From UPXZ01 sp047974405 (GTDB lineage Bacteria; Bacteroidota; Bacteroidia; Bacteroidales; Paludibacteraceae): DNA of 64,000 nt. The notes beneath the pieces are model-generated. The model made no database searches. It saw only the letters and a list, made by a program, of their open reading frames with translations, and was not told where the DNA came from. The number at the start of each line of letters is the position of its first letter. Positions within the stretch are counted from its first letter, which is position 1. A program made the translations under genes and the position numbers. Below, in pieces: positions 25,134-33,783 of the stretch. The stretch covers positions 1-64,000 of the forward strand of contig JBKECI010000072.1 of NCBI GenBank assembly GCA_047974405.1, given 5' to 3'.

Positions 25134-26012
25134 TTAAATATGGTCTAACAGTTGCATAATACGCATTAGTTCATCATCGTTGGCAAACGGAATGGTTATT
25201 TTTCCCTTCCCCTGTAAATCGGAGTTTAGTTTAACTTTTGTCTTGAAAATAGAACTTAGTTGGCTTTGTAACTCTTTTATCTCTTTTATCTCGTTGGTTT
25301 GGCTCGATTTGGAAACCGGCTTTTTTTGTTCAAAATAGCCGGTTTCCATATAGTTTCGCACCATTTCTTCTACTTTTCGTACCGAGTATTCGTTTTGTAG
25401 AATAAGATTGTATAGTTTCAATTGCTGCTCAGGGTCGGGCAATCCGAGAATAGCTTTGGCATGTCCCATATCCATTTTCTTATCCTTAACTCCCATTTGA
25501 ATTTCTGCGGGAAGGCGGAGCAGGCGGAGGTAGTTGGCAATGGTTGCCCGTTTTTTTCCCACACGTTCGCTCAGGCGGTCTTGGGTAAGACGATATTCTT
25601 CCATCAAGCGATAAAAGGTAAGGGCAATCTCAATGGAGTTTAAATCTTCCCTTTGTATGTTTTCAATCAGTGCCATTTCCATTACCTGTTCATCGGCAGC
25701 TGTTTTCACGTAGGCAGGGATGGTTACCAATCCGATCGATTTTGCAGCCCTGTATCGTCTTTCACCAGCAATAATCAGATAGGTGCCATCTTCGTTTTTG
25801 CGAAGTGTGATGGGAGATATTACGCCCAATTCGCGAATGGAGGTTGCCAATTCGGTCAGTGTCTCTTCATCAAAACTAGTGCGTGGTTGCTGAGGGTTGG
25901 GCGTTATTAAGTCGATTCTTACATCGTGAATGGAAGATGAACCGTTTGTTGAATCGGGGTTGATGTCTATCAACGCTCCCAAACCTCGCCCCAAACCTGT
26001 GTTTTTAGCCAT
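25134..26012 (-). CDS. parB: Chromosome partitioning protein ParB
   Basis: 292 residues. LGRGLGALI start, CTPase/ParB-N domain with TPNPQQPRTSFDEETL, ELATSIRELGVISPI and the nucleotide motif GERRYRAAKSIGL (about 78-90), then the helix-turn-helix DRLSERVGKKRATIANYLRLL (about 138-158) that reads parS, a linker with poly-charged stretch, and a C-terminal dimer domain (KGKITIPFANDDELMRIM). Loads onto parS and is moved by ParA. Lies 58 bases after parA. I did not find a convincing parS in the window. Confidence 0.96.
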   Translation of the reverse strand: MAKNTGLGRGLGALIDINPDSTNGSSSIHDVRIDLITPNPQQPRTSFDEETLTELATSIRELGVISPITLRKNEDGTYLIIAGERRYRAAKSIGLVTIPAYVKTAADEQVMEMALIENIQREDLNSIEIALTFYRLMEEYRLTQDRLSERVGKKRATIANYLRLLRLPAEIQMGVKDKKMDMGHAKAILGLPDPEQQLKLYNLILQNEYSVRKVEEMVRNYMETGYFEQKKPVSKSSQTNEIKEIKELQSQLSSIFKTKVKLNSDLQGKGKITIPFANDDELMRIMQLLDHI

Positions 26013-26070
26013 ATTTTTTTACTTTTAAAACGGATAAATCCGCAAGTTCTTCAACGTTGAATATTTGCTG

Positions 26071-26832
26071 TTATTGCCTTGATATTAACTCTTTTGCTAG
26101 CTCTGAGTAATTAACGGCTCCACGCGATTCGGGGTCGAAAAGCATAATGGGCTGCCCATGACTGGGAGCTTCACTCAAACGCACATTTCTGTATATGACC
26201 GTATCGAACACAAGTGTGTCGAAGTGCTTTTTGACCTCTGCAAAAACTTGGTTTGCCGAACGTAGGCGATTGTCGTACATTGTCATAATAAATCCTTCGA
26301 TTTCCAATTTAGGATTGAGTTTACTTTTAATAATTTTAATGGTGTTCAAGAGTTTACTTATCCCTTCGAGAGCAAAATACTCACTTTGAACCGGAATAAC
26401 GACAGAGTCGGAGGCGGTAAGCGCATTTACTGTAATCAGCCCTAATGATGGCGAACAGTCTATAAATATAAAATCGTAATCGTTTTTGATAGAGACAAGC
26501 ATTTTTTCCATAATCCGCTCACGATTGTTTAAATTGAGAAGCTCTATTTCCGCCCCCACCAAATCTATGTGCGAAGGGAGAACGTACAAATTTTGTACTT
26601 CTACCTCTTGAATGGCTTTGTCTGGAGGAAAACTATCAATAAGACACTCGTAAACAGTAAATTCTACTTTTCTCACATCTATCCCCAAGCCGGAAGAGGC
26701 ATTTGCCTGAGGATCAGCATCAATAAGTAATACCTTTTTCCCGAGCGCAGCCAACGACGCCGCTAAATTTATGGCGGTAGTCGTCTTCCCTACCCCCCCC
26801 TTCTGATTGGCAATAGCAATTATCTTTCCCAT
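26071..26832 (-). CDS. parA: Chromosome partitioning ATPase ParA (Soj)
   Basis: 253 residues, Soj-type length without an N-terminal helix-turn-helix. Deviant Walker A KGGVGKTT (11-18), A' motif LLIDADPQANASSGLG, Walker B FIFIDCSPSLGLIT (about 119-132), and the conserved SEYFALEGISKLLNTI. Dimerises on ATP, binds DNA and drives segregation with ParB. First gene of parA-parB-DUF5683-transglycosylase; its own -7 box lies at 26872-26879. Confidence 0.96.
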   Translation of the reverse strand: MGKIIAIANQKGGVGKTTTAINLAASLAALGKKVLLIDADPQANASSGLGIDVRKVEFTVYECLIDSFPPDKAIQEVEVQNLYVLPSHIDLVGAEIELLNLNNRERIMEKMLVSIKNDYDFIFIDCSPSLGLITVNALTASDSVVIPVQSEYFALEGISKLLNTIKIIKSKLNPKLEIEGFIMTMYDNRLRSANQVFAEVKKHFDTLVFDTVIYRNVRLSEAPSHGQPIMLFDPESRGAVNYSELAKELISRQ

Positions 26833-26871
26833 ACTATTATCTTAAACTGAAAAAATACTTTTTTATTTCTG

Positions 26872-26879
26872 CAAAGATA
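26872..26879 (-). promoter_or_regulatory. -7 box of parA (TATCTTTG on the minus strand)
   Basis: Exact TAnnTTTG match about 40 bases before the parA start, no clear -33. Confidence 0.5.
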
Positions 26880-26981
26880 GTAAAATTAATTCGGCTGTTA
26901 AATTACAACAAAGCCGTATCTCCAAAATAATATCTTTTAAATTTATTTCATAATAATGTGAGACATGTTACAGTTTTGCAC

Positions 26982-26989
26982 TATTTTTG
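26982..26989 (+). promoter_or_regulatory. -7 box of the LRR/PstS-like/TPR operon (TATTTTTG)
   Basis: Exact TAnnTTTG match about 35 bases before the first start codon. The short region between this and the parA promoter shows no other signal. Confidence 0.5.
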
Positions 26990-27022
26990 TATCAAATAAT
27001 TTTATTTTAACCCGAAAAACAT

Positions 27023-27532
27023 ATGATTATGAAGAAAATACCGTTATACATTATCCTCGTTTTGTATTCGGTGCCGATTTTCGCACAGCAGCAGAGTTTT
27101 TCTGCCCCACAAGAGGCAAACGTGAAACAGGAAGAAATGGACTCAAACTGCTGTCCTGATTTATATTCGCCGCAAAAAGCAACCACTATGGAAGAGGCGA
27201 TGGAATACGGAGACAGTGTGCGGTATCTTGACGTGTCGTTTCAAACACCCAAGCTTACCGCGATTCCGAAAGAGGTGGGGCTACTGTCCAGTTTGATGTG
27301 TTTGGATGTAAGCTACAATCGGGTAGCAGGTATTCCACGAGAAATTTTGAACTGTACGAAGCTTGTTTGTATCGATTTGACAGGAAATCAATACTTGCAA
27401 GACTTACCCAATTTTCTGAACGAGATGCCGACTCTAAAAATCATTCGCCTCAAAGATTTACAATTTTTCACTTCAATAAAAAAGGAAATACTAAAGAAGA
27501 AGTTTCCCAACATCAAGTTGGAGTTTGATTGA
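27023..27532 (+). CDS. Small exported leucine-rich repeat protein
   Basis: 169 residues; the start may be ATG 27023 or 27029 (MKKIPLYIILVLYSVPIFAQQ, a normal signal peptide either way). Then a Gln-rich spacer and about three LRR units: SVRYLDVSFQTPKLTAIPKEV, SLMCLDVSYNRVAGIPREIL, KLVCIDLTGNQYLQDLPNFL, PTLKIIRLKDLQF. A short single-arc LRR, more a protein-binding module than a full horseshoe. Heads a three-gene set (27-base gap to the PstS-like gene), so it may act at the envelope with them. Exact role unknown. Confidence 0.82.
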   Translation: MIMKKIPLYIILVLYSVPIFAQQQSFSAPQEANVKQEEMDSNCCPDLYSPQKATTMEEAMEYGDSVRYLDVSFQTPKLTAIPKEVGLLSSLMCLDVSYNRVAGIPREILNCTKLVCIDLTGNQYLQDLPNFLNEMPTLKIIRLKDLQFFTSIKKEILKKKFPNIKLEFD

Positions 27533-27559
27533 AAGAAAACGACATAAAATATAAATTTA

Positions 27560-28501
27560 ATGAAAAAACCAATTTTTATCCTTACGCTACTAGTGAGTGT
27601 GTTTATGCTGTCTTGTACAAAAGAGAAAAAAGATAAAAACTCGGAAAACACGCTCCACAGCGGCTACATTAAAATAGCTGTGGATGAAACAATGGCTAAC
27701 GTCATGCGTTCCGAAACCGAAGTATTTGAAGGGCTTTATCCCGCCAAAATTGACGTGGTGTACGCCCCCGAAAATGATGCGGTAAAAATGCTATTAGAGG
27801 ATTCGGTTCGATTGGCGGTAACAGCGCGCCCACTTAGCGCCCAAGAATTGAAATATTTGCGAGACAAAACGTTTAGGCCCAATTCGATACGGATTGCTAT
27901 TGATGCCGTCGCCGTGATTATTCATCCTTCTAATCCTGACTCTATCATCAATGTGCAAAATTTGAAACGAATATTGACAGGGGAAGTAAAAAATTGGAAT
28001 CAAATTTATCCCTCTTCTACTTTGGGCAATATACAGGTAGTGTTTGACAATACCAATTCAAGCATTGTAAGATATATTGCCGACTCTGTTTGTCGAGACA
28101 AGCCACTATCAAAAAATCTCAATGCACTAAACTTAAACAGAGAAGTGGTGGAGTATATATCGAAAACGCCTAACGCTATGGGGTTGATAGGGGTAAGCCT
28201 CATCAGCAACGAATACGATTCCATTTCGCAAGACTTCAACAAAAAAATACAGGTAATGAGAGTATCGACAAGCGAACATCCCGACAGAACAAACAGTGTT
28301 CAGCCTTATCAGTATTATATGTACACAATGAAGTATCCGCTCACACGCGATATTTATATACTTTTAAATGATCCGAGAGGAGAACTTCCAAAAGGTTTTA
28401 CTAATTTTGTAGCCGGCGATAAAGGGCAGAGGATAATATTGCGTGCCGGATTGCTACCAGTAACGATGCCGGTCAATAAAGTAGTTATCAATAGAGAATA
28501 A
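27560..28501 (+). CDS. PstS-like substrate-binding lipoprotein
   Basis: 313 residues. Lipobox LSC after MKKPIFILTLLVSVFM (Cys 19), then a periplasmic-binding fold similar to phosphate-binding PstS: IKIAVDETMANVMRSE, LAVTARPLSAQEL, LTGEVKNWNQIYP, VVFDNTNSSIVRYI, and C-terminal PLTRDIYILLNDP...FTNFVAGDKGQRIILRAGLLP. No pstC, pstA or pstB genes follow. In other Bacteroidota such proteins sit with TonB/ExbD genes; here an LRR gene takes that place. Ligand (phosphate or other) unproven. Confidence 0.85.
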   Translation: MKKPIFILTLLVSVFMLSCTKEKKDKNSENTLHSGYIKIAVDETMANVMRSETEVFEGLYPAKIDVVYAPENDAVKMLLEDSVRLAVTARPLSAQELKYLRDKTFRPNSIRIAIDAVAVIIHPSNPDSIINVQNLKRILTGEVKNWNQIYPSSTLGNIQVVFDNTNSSIVRYIADSVCRDKPLSKNLNALNLNREVVEYISKTPNAMGLIGVSLISNEYDSISQDFNKKIQVMRVSTSEHPDRTNSVQPYQYYMYTMKYPLTRDIYILLNDPRGELPKGFTNFVAGDKGQRIILRAGLLPVTMPVNKVVINRE

Positions 28502-28527
28502 AAAAAGAATAATATATTAAATTAAAA

Positions 28528-30105
28528 ATGGAAAAAATGAAAAAAAGTTTGATGTTCATATTGCTTTTGGGATTAGTCTCAGTCTCTTTTGCGGGCAATA
28601 AGTTAGCAACCGATTATTACGACGCTGATGATTACGAAATGGCTAAACTTTACTTCTTATCAGGGAATATGGATGCTATGGATTGTTATTATTTGGGTCA
28701 AATATATTTGAAAACCAATAAAAAAGACTCGGCACAATATTACTACAATAAAGGATTGCAAATAGACCCTGCTAACCTATACAACAGTGTAGGAATAGCT
28801 ACTATAAACAACGATGCCAAAGCTTTGAAAGCCATATCAAAAAACAAAGAATACAAAAAAGACATAAATATGCAGCTTGCCATCGCCGAGGCATTTGCAA
28901 TAAATAATCAAACTGCCGACGCAGACTCTTATGTGGCAAAAGCTAAAAAAATAGATAAAAAGAATCCACTCTCTTATATTTTTGAGGGGAAACAGCTTGA
29001 AACTAAAAAAATGGTAAATGAAGCCGCCTCTAAATTGGAAAACGCTATTTACTTTGATCCCAATTTTAAATTGGCTTATCTAAAATTGGGGCAAGTTTAC
29101 GAAAACGTGAGAACGCAAGTAGCTATGGAATATTTGAACAAAGCCATCTCACTTGATCCAAACTATGCCGCCGCACTCAATACACTGGGAAATCTAGCAA
29201 CTCGTCAAGGATTTTATCCAGAAGCTTTGGAGGCGTATAATAAATATTTGAACGTGATTACCCCCACTTCCAAAGATTACGAAACATACGCTAAAATTCT
29301 TTATTTCAATAAAAAATACGACCAAACGCTGAATGCTATATCCAAAGCTCCAAATAATTTTGTGATGAACCGGTTGAAAATGTATTGCGAAAATGAACTG
29401 GGAAATAAAGCCTCTGCTATGGCTATTGCGGCAAACTTCTTCAAAACTACCAAAACAACAGACTGCATTCCGCAAGATTATACCACTTACGCAAAACTAT
29501 TGTCTGACGATAAAAATTTTACCGAAGCAGCGGTCTATTACGAAAAAGCTTACCAACTCGACACAACCAAAATTGACATATTGAAAGATGTGGCAAAATC
29601 ATATGAAAGTGGCAAAAATTACCAAAAATCGGCAGAATATTTCAAAAAATTGACCACCATACCCAATGCGTCGCTCAGTGATGTATTTACACTGGGAAGA
29701 ACCTATTATATTGCCGGCAATGACACCGTGAATAGTAAAGAGTTGAGATTTATTTATCTGAATGAGGCAGACAGCACTTTTAACGTGTTGTGCGAGAAAC
29801 TAGCGGATAATTATATGGGGTATTTTTGGCGTGCCAGAACCAATGCTGCCCTTGACCCTGAAACGTCAAAAGGGCTGGCAAAACCGTATTACGAAAAGGC
29901 TGTAGAATTGCTACTTCCACAAAAAGACGACTATAAAAATGAATTGATGGAGGCTTATCGGTATTTAGGTTATTACAACTACCTTAAAAACGATGTGGAA
30001 CAGGCAAAAACCTACTTCAACAAAGTGCTTGAAATCAATCCTGATGATGCTGTTTCGCAGCAGGCAATCAACGGACTGGAAGCATCATCTAAGAAAAAAA
30101 AATAG
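28528..30105 (+). CDS. Secreted tetratricopeptide repeat protein
   Basis: 525 residues: signal peptide (start ATG 28528 or 28537, KKSLMFILLLGLVSVSFAG), then about ten TPR-like helix pairs, e.g. AMEYLNKAISLDPNYAAALNTLG, AAVYYEKAYQLDTTKIDIL and AKTYFNKVLEINPDDAVSQ, and a lysine tail (SSKKKK). A scaffold in the periplasm. Follows the PstS-like gene by 26 bases and ends at a strong terminator, so the three genes form one transcript. The TPR at this place after a PstS-like gene recurs in the phylum. Confidence 0.88.
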   Translation: MEKMKKSLMFILLLGLVSVSFAGNKLATDYYDADDYEMAKLYFLSGNMDAMDCYYLGQIYLKTNKKDSAQYYYNKGLQIDPANLYNSVGIATINNDAKALKAISKNKEYKKDINMQLAIAEAFAINNQTADADSYVAKAKKIDKKNPLSYIFEGKQLETKKMVNEAASKLENAIYFDPNFKLAYLKLGQVYENVRTQVAMEYLNKAISLDPNYAAALNTLGNLATRQGFYPEALEAYNKYLNVITPTSKDYETYAKILYFNKKYDQTLNAISKAPNNFVMNRLKMYCENELGNKASAMAIAANFFKTTKTTDCIPQDYTTYAKLLSDDKNFTEAAVYYEKAYQLDTTKIDILKDVAKSYESGKNYQKSAEYFKKLTTIPNASLSDVFTLGRTYYIAGNDTVNSKELRFIYLNEADSTFNVLCEKLADNYMGYFWRARTNAALDPETSKGLAKPYYEKAVELLLPQKDDYKNELMEAYRYLGYYNYLKNDVEQAKTYFNKVLEINPDDAVSQQAINGLEASSKKKK

Positions 30106-30127
30106 GAAGTATAATTTGTCGAAAGAT

Positions 30128-30157
30128 AAAAAGCTGTCGGTTCCGGCAGCTTTTTTT
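30128..30157 (+). terminator. Intrinsic terminator after the TPR gene
   Basis: Stem of about 10 pairs (AAAAGCTGTC with GGCAGCTTTT, one G-U pair) and a run of seven T ending near 30157. It isolates the M16 peptidase gene, whose promoter follows at once. Confidence 0.88.
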
Positions 30158-30174
30158 ATGTGCATATAAAGTAT

Positions 30175-30182
30175 TACCTTTG
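30175..30182 (+). promoter_or_regulatory. -7 box of the M16 peptidase (TACCTTTG)
   Basis: Exact TAnnTTTG. It puts the transcription start near 30189, so the in-frame ATG at 30160 cannot be used; the TTG at 30205 is the first suitable start. Confidence 0.6.
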
Positions 30183-30204
30183 CATACTTTTTATTTATGC
30201 AGAC

Positions 30205-31428
30205 TTGAATCAATATAAACAACATACCCTTGCCAACGGACTCCGAATAGTTCATATACCGTTTCAAGGCACGGTTTCATACTGTGGCGTAATTATTAAT
30301 GTAGGTTCTCGCGACGAAGACGAGCCTCACCACGGTTCGGCGCATCTCATTGAACACATGTTATTCAAAGGTACCGAAAAACGAAATTCGGAACAAATCA
30401 TCGAAAGGCTCGAAAGCGTGGGAGGTGAGCTGAACGCTTATACATCCAAAGAAGAAACGGTAGTCTATGCCGCCTTTTTGAAAAAATATACTCAAAGGGC
30501 AGTAGAACTTATTGCAGACGTGGTATCCCATTCAAAATTTCCACAAGAAGAGTTGAAAAAAGAGATTGCAATAGTGCAAGACGAAATAGAGTCGTACAAC
30601 GATACCCCTGCCGAATTGATTTTTGATGATTTTGAAGAATTGTTGTTTTCGGGCAACTCTATGGCACATAATATACTAGGAACCAAGCGACAGTTAAAAT
30701 CATTTTCGGTAGAGAAACTAAATTCGTTTTTCAAATCTCATTACATACCAAGCGAAATGGTATTTTTTTCGCTTGGAGGCGTACAGTTCGATAAACTCGT
30801 TCGGTGGTGCGAAATATATTTCAACACCAGCAGTGTCTCCAAAACAGATTATCCACGATTAACACCTTCTATTCAACCCGTTTCGCACAAAACCATCAAG
30901 CGGAAAACAAACCAAGTACACTGCTTGATGGGAGGGGAGGCTTATAGTTTGCACTCTCCCGATAGGTCGGCGCTGTATTTGCTAAATAATATCCTGGGCG
31001 GTCCGGGTATGAGCAGTTTACTTAATCTTTCGTTGCGGGAAAAGCATGGGTTGGTTTATTCCGTGGAGTCCATATACCAGCCGTTTTCCGACACCGGATG
31101 GTGGACTGTATATTTTGGGACAGACCCTGACAACTCCCAAAAGTGTGAAAATTTGATAAAAGAAGAACTCAAAAAATTATGTGAAAATAAAATTTCAGAC
31201 AAAAAACTGAAACAGTACAAAATACAACTGTCGGGGCAAATGGCAATATCTTCAGAAAATAAAGAGAGCACAGCCCTTGCGTTAGGTAAAAGTATAATGA
31301 GATATGGAAGATACAGCTCGCCAGACGAAGTCAGAGAGAGGATAAACAATATATCGGCAGAGCAACTCCAAAGCGTTGCTATAGAAATATTTGATACAGA
31401 AAAACTTCATGTTCTAAAATACGTGTAA
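30205..31428 (+). CDS. M16 family zinc metallopeptidase (TTG start)
   Basis: 407 residues if begun at TTG 30205, giving NQYKQHTLANGLRIVH, the family N-terminus; the ATG at 30160 lies upstream of the -7 box and would add 15 unlike residues. M16 motif HLIEH with catalytic Glu (HLIEHMLFKGT, residues 47-51) and the downstream Glu in IAIVQDEIESY (about 127), so it should be active. The C-terminal half has the inactive M16_C fold (YLLNNILGGPGMSSLLNLSLREKHGLVYSVES). Probably a cytoplasmic or periplasmic oligopeptidase; no signal peptide is seen. A short terminator-promoter pair upstream makes it an independent gene. Confidence 0.9.
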   Translation: MNQYKQHTLANGLRIVHIPFQGTVSYCGVIINVGSRDEDEPHHGSAHLIEHMLFKGTEKRNSEQIIERLESVGGELNAYTSKEETVVYAAFLKKYTQRAVELIADVVSHSKFPQEELKKEIAIVQDEIESYNDTPAELIFDDFEELLFSGNSMAHNILGTKRQLKSFSVEKLNSFFKSHYIPSEMVFFSLGGVQFDKLVRWCEIYFNTSSVSKTDYPRLTPSIQPVSHKTIKRKTNQVHCLMGGEAYSLHSPDRSALYLLNNILGGPGMSSLLNLSLREKHGLVYSVESIYQPFSDTGWWTVYFGTDPDNSQKCENLIKEELKKLCENKISDKKLKQYKIQLSGQMAISSENKESTALALGKSIMRYGRYSSPDEVRERINNISAEQLQSVAIEIFDTEKLHVLKYV

Positions 31429-31460
31429 AATATTCGCATCTCTCTCCAAACAAAAACAAA

Positions 31461-32090
31461 ATGAATTTTGACGAATACATATTGCTGCATTCCGATCCCG
31501 AACCCGATTATTTAGCCGAAATAAATAGGAATACCCACGTAAGAATGATAAATCCACGAATGTGTTCCGGACATTATCAGGGAAGGGTATTGAGTATGTT
31601 CTGTAAGATGATACGTCCTCAAAAAGTGTTGGAAATAGGTACATATACAGGCTATTCCGCGCTTTGTATTGCCGAATCGCTACCTAAAGATGGAGTGCTG
31701 CATACCATTGAAATAGACGATGAACTGGAAGATTTTATTCTGGAAAATTTTCAGAAATCACCTTTTGCAGATAGAATAAAACTACACATAGGAAGGGCTT
31801 TGGATATTATTTCAAACCTTGAAGAGACATTTGATTTGGCTTTTATCGATGGGGATAAACGAGAATATATCGACTGTTTTGAAAAAATTTTACCAAAAAT
31901 AAACGATGGAGGCTACATTATTGCCGACAATACACTTTGGGATGGAAAAGTACTGACAAACAGCCTTCGAGACAACGATAAGCAAACGATAGAAATGATA
32001 CACTTTAATCAAAAAATATCAAAAGACAAACGGATAGAAAGGATAATGTTGCCCGTAAGAGATGGCTTAACAATTATTCGAAAAATTTAA
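31461..32090 (+). CDS. SAM-dependent O-methyltransferase (class I)
   Basis: 209 residues. SAM-binding loop VLEIGTYTGYSALCIAESLP (about 55-75), HTIEIDDEL, then LAFIDGDKREYIDCFEKILP and GGYIIADNTLWDGKV, the signature of caffeoyl-CoA/catechol-type O-methyltransferases (metal-binding Asp in FIDGDK and ADNTLWDG). Bacterial members methylate catechols or tRNA in some cases; the substrate is not readable here. Follows the peptidase gene by 32 bases. Confidence 0.9.
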   Translation: MNFDEYILLHSDPEPDYLAEINRNTHVRMINPRMCSGHYQGRVLSMFCKMIRPQKVLEIGTYTGYSALCIAESLPKDGVLHTIEIDDELEDFILENFQKSPFADRIKLHIGRALDIISNLEETFDLAFIDGDKREYIDCFEKILPKINDGGYIIADNTLWDGKVLTNSLRDNDKQTIEMIHFNQKISKDKRIERIMLPVRDGLTIIRKI

Positions 32091-32162
32091 CTGTCTGCAT
32101 ATGAAAATATTACATAAATTTCGATATAGAAATAAGTCAATTTTATATCTCAACAAAATACG

Positions 32163-32567
32163 ATGATGTACATTTACGAGTTAGACCTGAAAGTACGCGA
32201 CTACGAGTGCGATTTGCAAGGGATAGTGAACAACTCCAACTATCAGCGGTATTATGAACATACGCGGCATGAGTTTCTGTTGGAACAAGGGGTAAGTTTC
32301 TCGGATTTGCATGACGAAGGTATCGATACTATGGTAGCCCGTATTGAGATCGCTTACAAAACCCCGCTAAAACCCCGCGATGAATTTACCTCTAAACTTT
32401 ATGTGTCGAAAGAGGGGATAAAATATATGTTTCATCAGGCACTCTATCGAAAAAGAGACAATAAATTGTGTTCGACAGCCAAAGTAACTACCGTAATTAC
32501 CATAAACGGTGTGCTGACGGCAGATTTTGAACCGTTTGACAAACTTTGCGGGCAATCAAAAAGGTAA
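32163..32567 (+). CDS. Acyl-CoA thioesterase (4-hydroxybenzoyl-CoA type hot-dog fold)
   Basis: 134 residues. MYIYELDLKVRDYECDLQGIVNNSNYQRYYEHTRHEFL is the hot-dog opening with the catalytic Asp region (YECDLQGIVNNSNYQRY). Cleaves acyl-CoA to free acid. A YbgC/FadM-like role near the lipid-handling genes is possible. It starts 72 bases after the methyltransferase gene; no clear own promoter. Confidence 0.88.
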   Translation: MMYIYELDLKVRDYECDLQGIVNNSNYQRYYEHTRHEFLLEQGVSFSDLHDEGIDTMVARIEIAYKTPLKPRDEFTSKLYVSKEGIKYMFHQALYRKRDNKLCSTAKVTTVITINGVLTADFEPFDKLCGQSKR

Positions 32568-32628
32568 AAAACAACCTTGTTTTTCAACATTTCATTACCA
32601 AATTTGTTTTTTATCAAAAAGATAAGGT

Positions 32629-32943
32629 ATGAATGAATTTTTAGAAAAAGAAGAGAAAATAGTTAAAATGCTCAAAACCGTATTCGACCCCGAAATCCCC
32701 ATCAATGTGTACGATCTGGGTTTGATATACAGAATTGAACCTCAAGAAAACGGAGTGGTGGAGATAGACATGACCCTTACTGCTCCCAATTGCCCTGCCG
32801 TGGATTTTATAGTGGAAGACCTGATTATGAAAGTAGAAAGCGTACAAGGAGTTACTAAGGTAAATGTCAATATTGTATTCGACCCTCCTTGGGATAAAGA
32901 TATGATGACGGAAGAGGCAAAGTTGGAATTGGGGTATTTATAG
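32629..32943 (+). CDS. DUF59 / SufT-MIP18-type Fe-S assembly protein
   Basis: 104 residues: LKTVFDPEIPINVYDLGLIYRIE, VVEIDMTLTAPNCPAVDFIVEDLIMKVESVQGV and NVNIVFDPPWDKDMMTEEAKLELG, the MIP18/SufT pattern with the conserved Cys in TAPNCPA. Helps target iron-sulfur clusters to client proteins. In Bacteroidota it usually stands near suf genes; here it is alone between a thioesterase gene and lpxH, so its clients are unknown. Confidence 0.9.
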   Translation: MNEFLEKEEKIVKMLKTVFDPEIPINVYDLGLIYRIEPQENGVVEIDMTLTAPNCPAVDFIVEDLIMKVESVQGVTKVNVNIVFDPPWDKDMMTEEAKLELGYL

Positions 32944-33040
32944 GCTTATGTTTTGTTATAAGTATTTTATGAAAAGTAAGTTGCATATTTCTTCAAAAAT
33001 ATAAATTTTTTCCTTGATAGTAGATTGAAAAAAGTCTGTT

Positions 33041-33772
33041 ATGATTTATTTTATTTCCGATGCACATTTAGGCTCCCGCTTAGTTCAAAATCCACACGAA
33101 CACGAAATGCGTTTGGTACGTTGGTTGGACAAGGTGAAAATTGATGCCGAAATCATCTTTTTGATGGGCGATATGTTTGACTTTTGGTTTGAATATAAAA
33201 CTGTAGTACCAAAAGGTTTTGTCCGTTTTCTTGGCAAATTAGCCGAGTTGTCGGATAGCGGTGTGGAAATCCATTTTTTTGCAGGGAATCATGACCTCTG
33301 GACTTTTGGTTATTTGAGAGATGAAGTAGGGTTGATAGTACATACCTCTCCCGAAGAGATGGAAATAAAGGGGAAGAAATTTTTTCTGGCGCACGGCGAT
33401 GGACTTTATACCGAGGAGAGCGGATTCAAAATTATTCGTAAGATATTCCACAGCCGGATAGCTCAGAAACTATTCAGACTGCTCCCTCCACAAATTGGGC
33501 AAAATTTTGGTTACGCTTGGTCAAAAAGTAATCGAAAAAAAATACTGCATTTAGAAAATAAATACGAAGGGGAAGAAAATGAGTTTTTGGTAAAATATTC
33601 AAAAAAATATGCAGCAATCCACCAAGTAGATTACCTTGTTTTTGGTCACCGGCACATTGAATTAAATCTACAAATCACCCCCAAAGCTACTGTAATTATC
33701 CTTGGAGATTTTGTCGGGATATTTTCTTACGGAGTTTTTGACGGGAAAAATTTCTTTCTGGAAAATTTCTGA
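33041..33772 (+). CDS. lpxH: UDP-2,3-diacylglucosamine diphosphatase
   Basis: 243 residues, metallophosphoesterase fold: SDAHLG (Asp 7, His 9), GDMFDFW (43-49), GNHDLW (82-87), AHGDGL and VFGHRHIEL. The GDMFDFWFEY sequence is LpxH-like and distinguishes it from general phosphatases. Removes UMP from UDP-diacylglucosamine in lipid A synthesis on the inner leaflet. The family length fits. It starts 97 bases after the DUF59 gene and ends only 11 bases from the convergent EEP gene, with no clear terminator between. Confidence 0.9.
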   Translation: MIYFISDAHLGSRLVQNPHEHEMRLVRWLDKVKIDAEIIFLMGDMFDFWFEYKTVVPKGFVRFLGKLAELSDSGVEIHFFAGNHDLWTFGYLRDEVGLIVHTSPEEMEIKGKKFFLAHGDGLYTEESGFKIIRKIFHSRIAQKLFRLLPPQIGQNFGYAWSKSNRKKILHLENKYEGEENEFLVKYSKKYAAIHQVDYLVFGHRHIELNLQITPKATVIILGDFVGIFSYGVFDGKNFFLENF

Positions 33773-33783
33773 CTCCGGATAAA

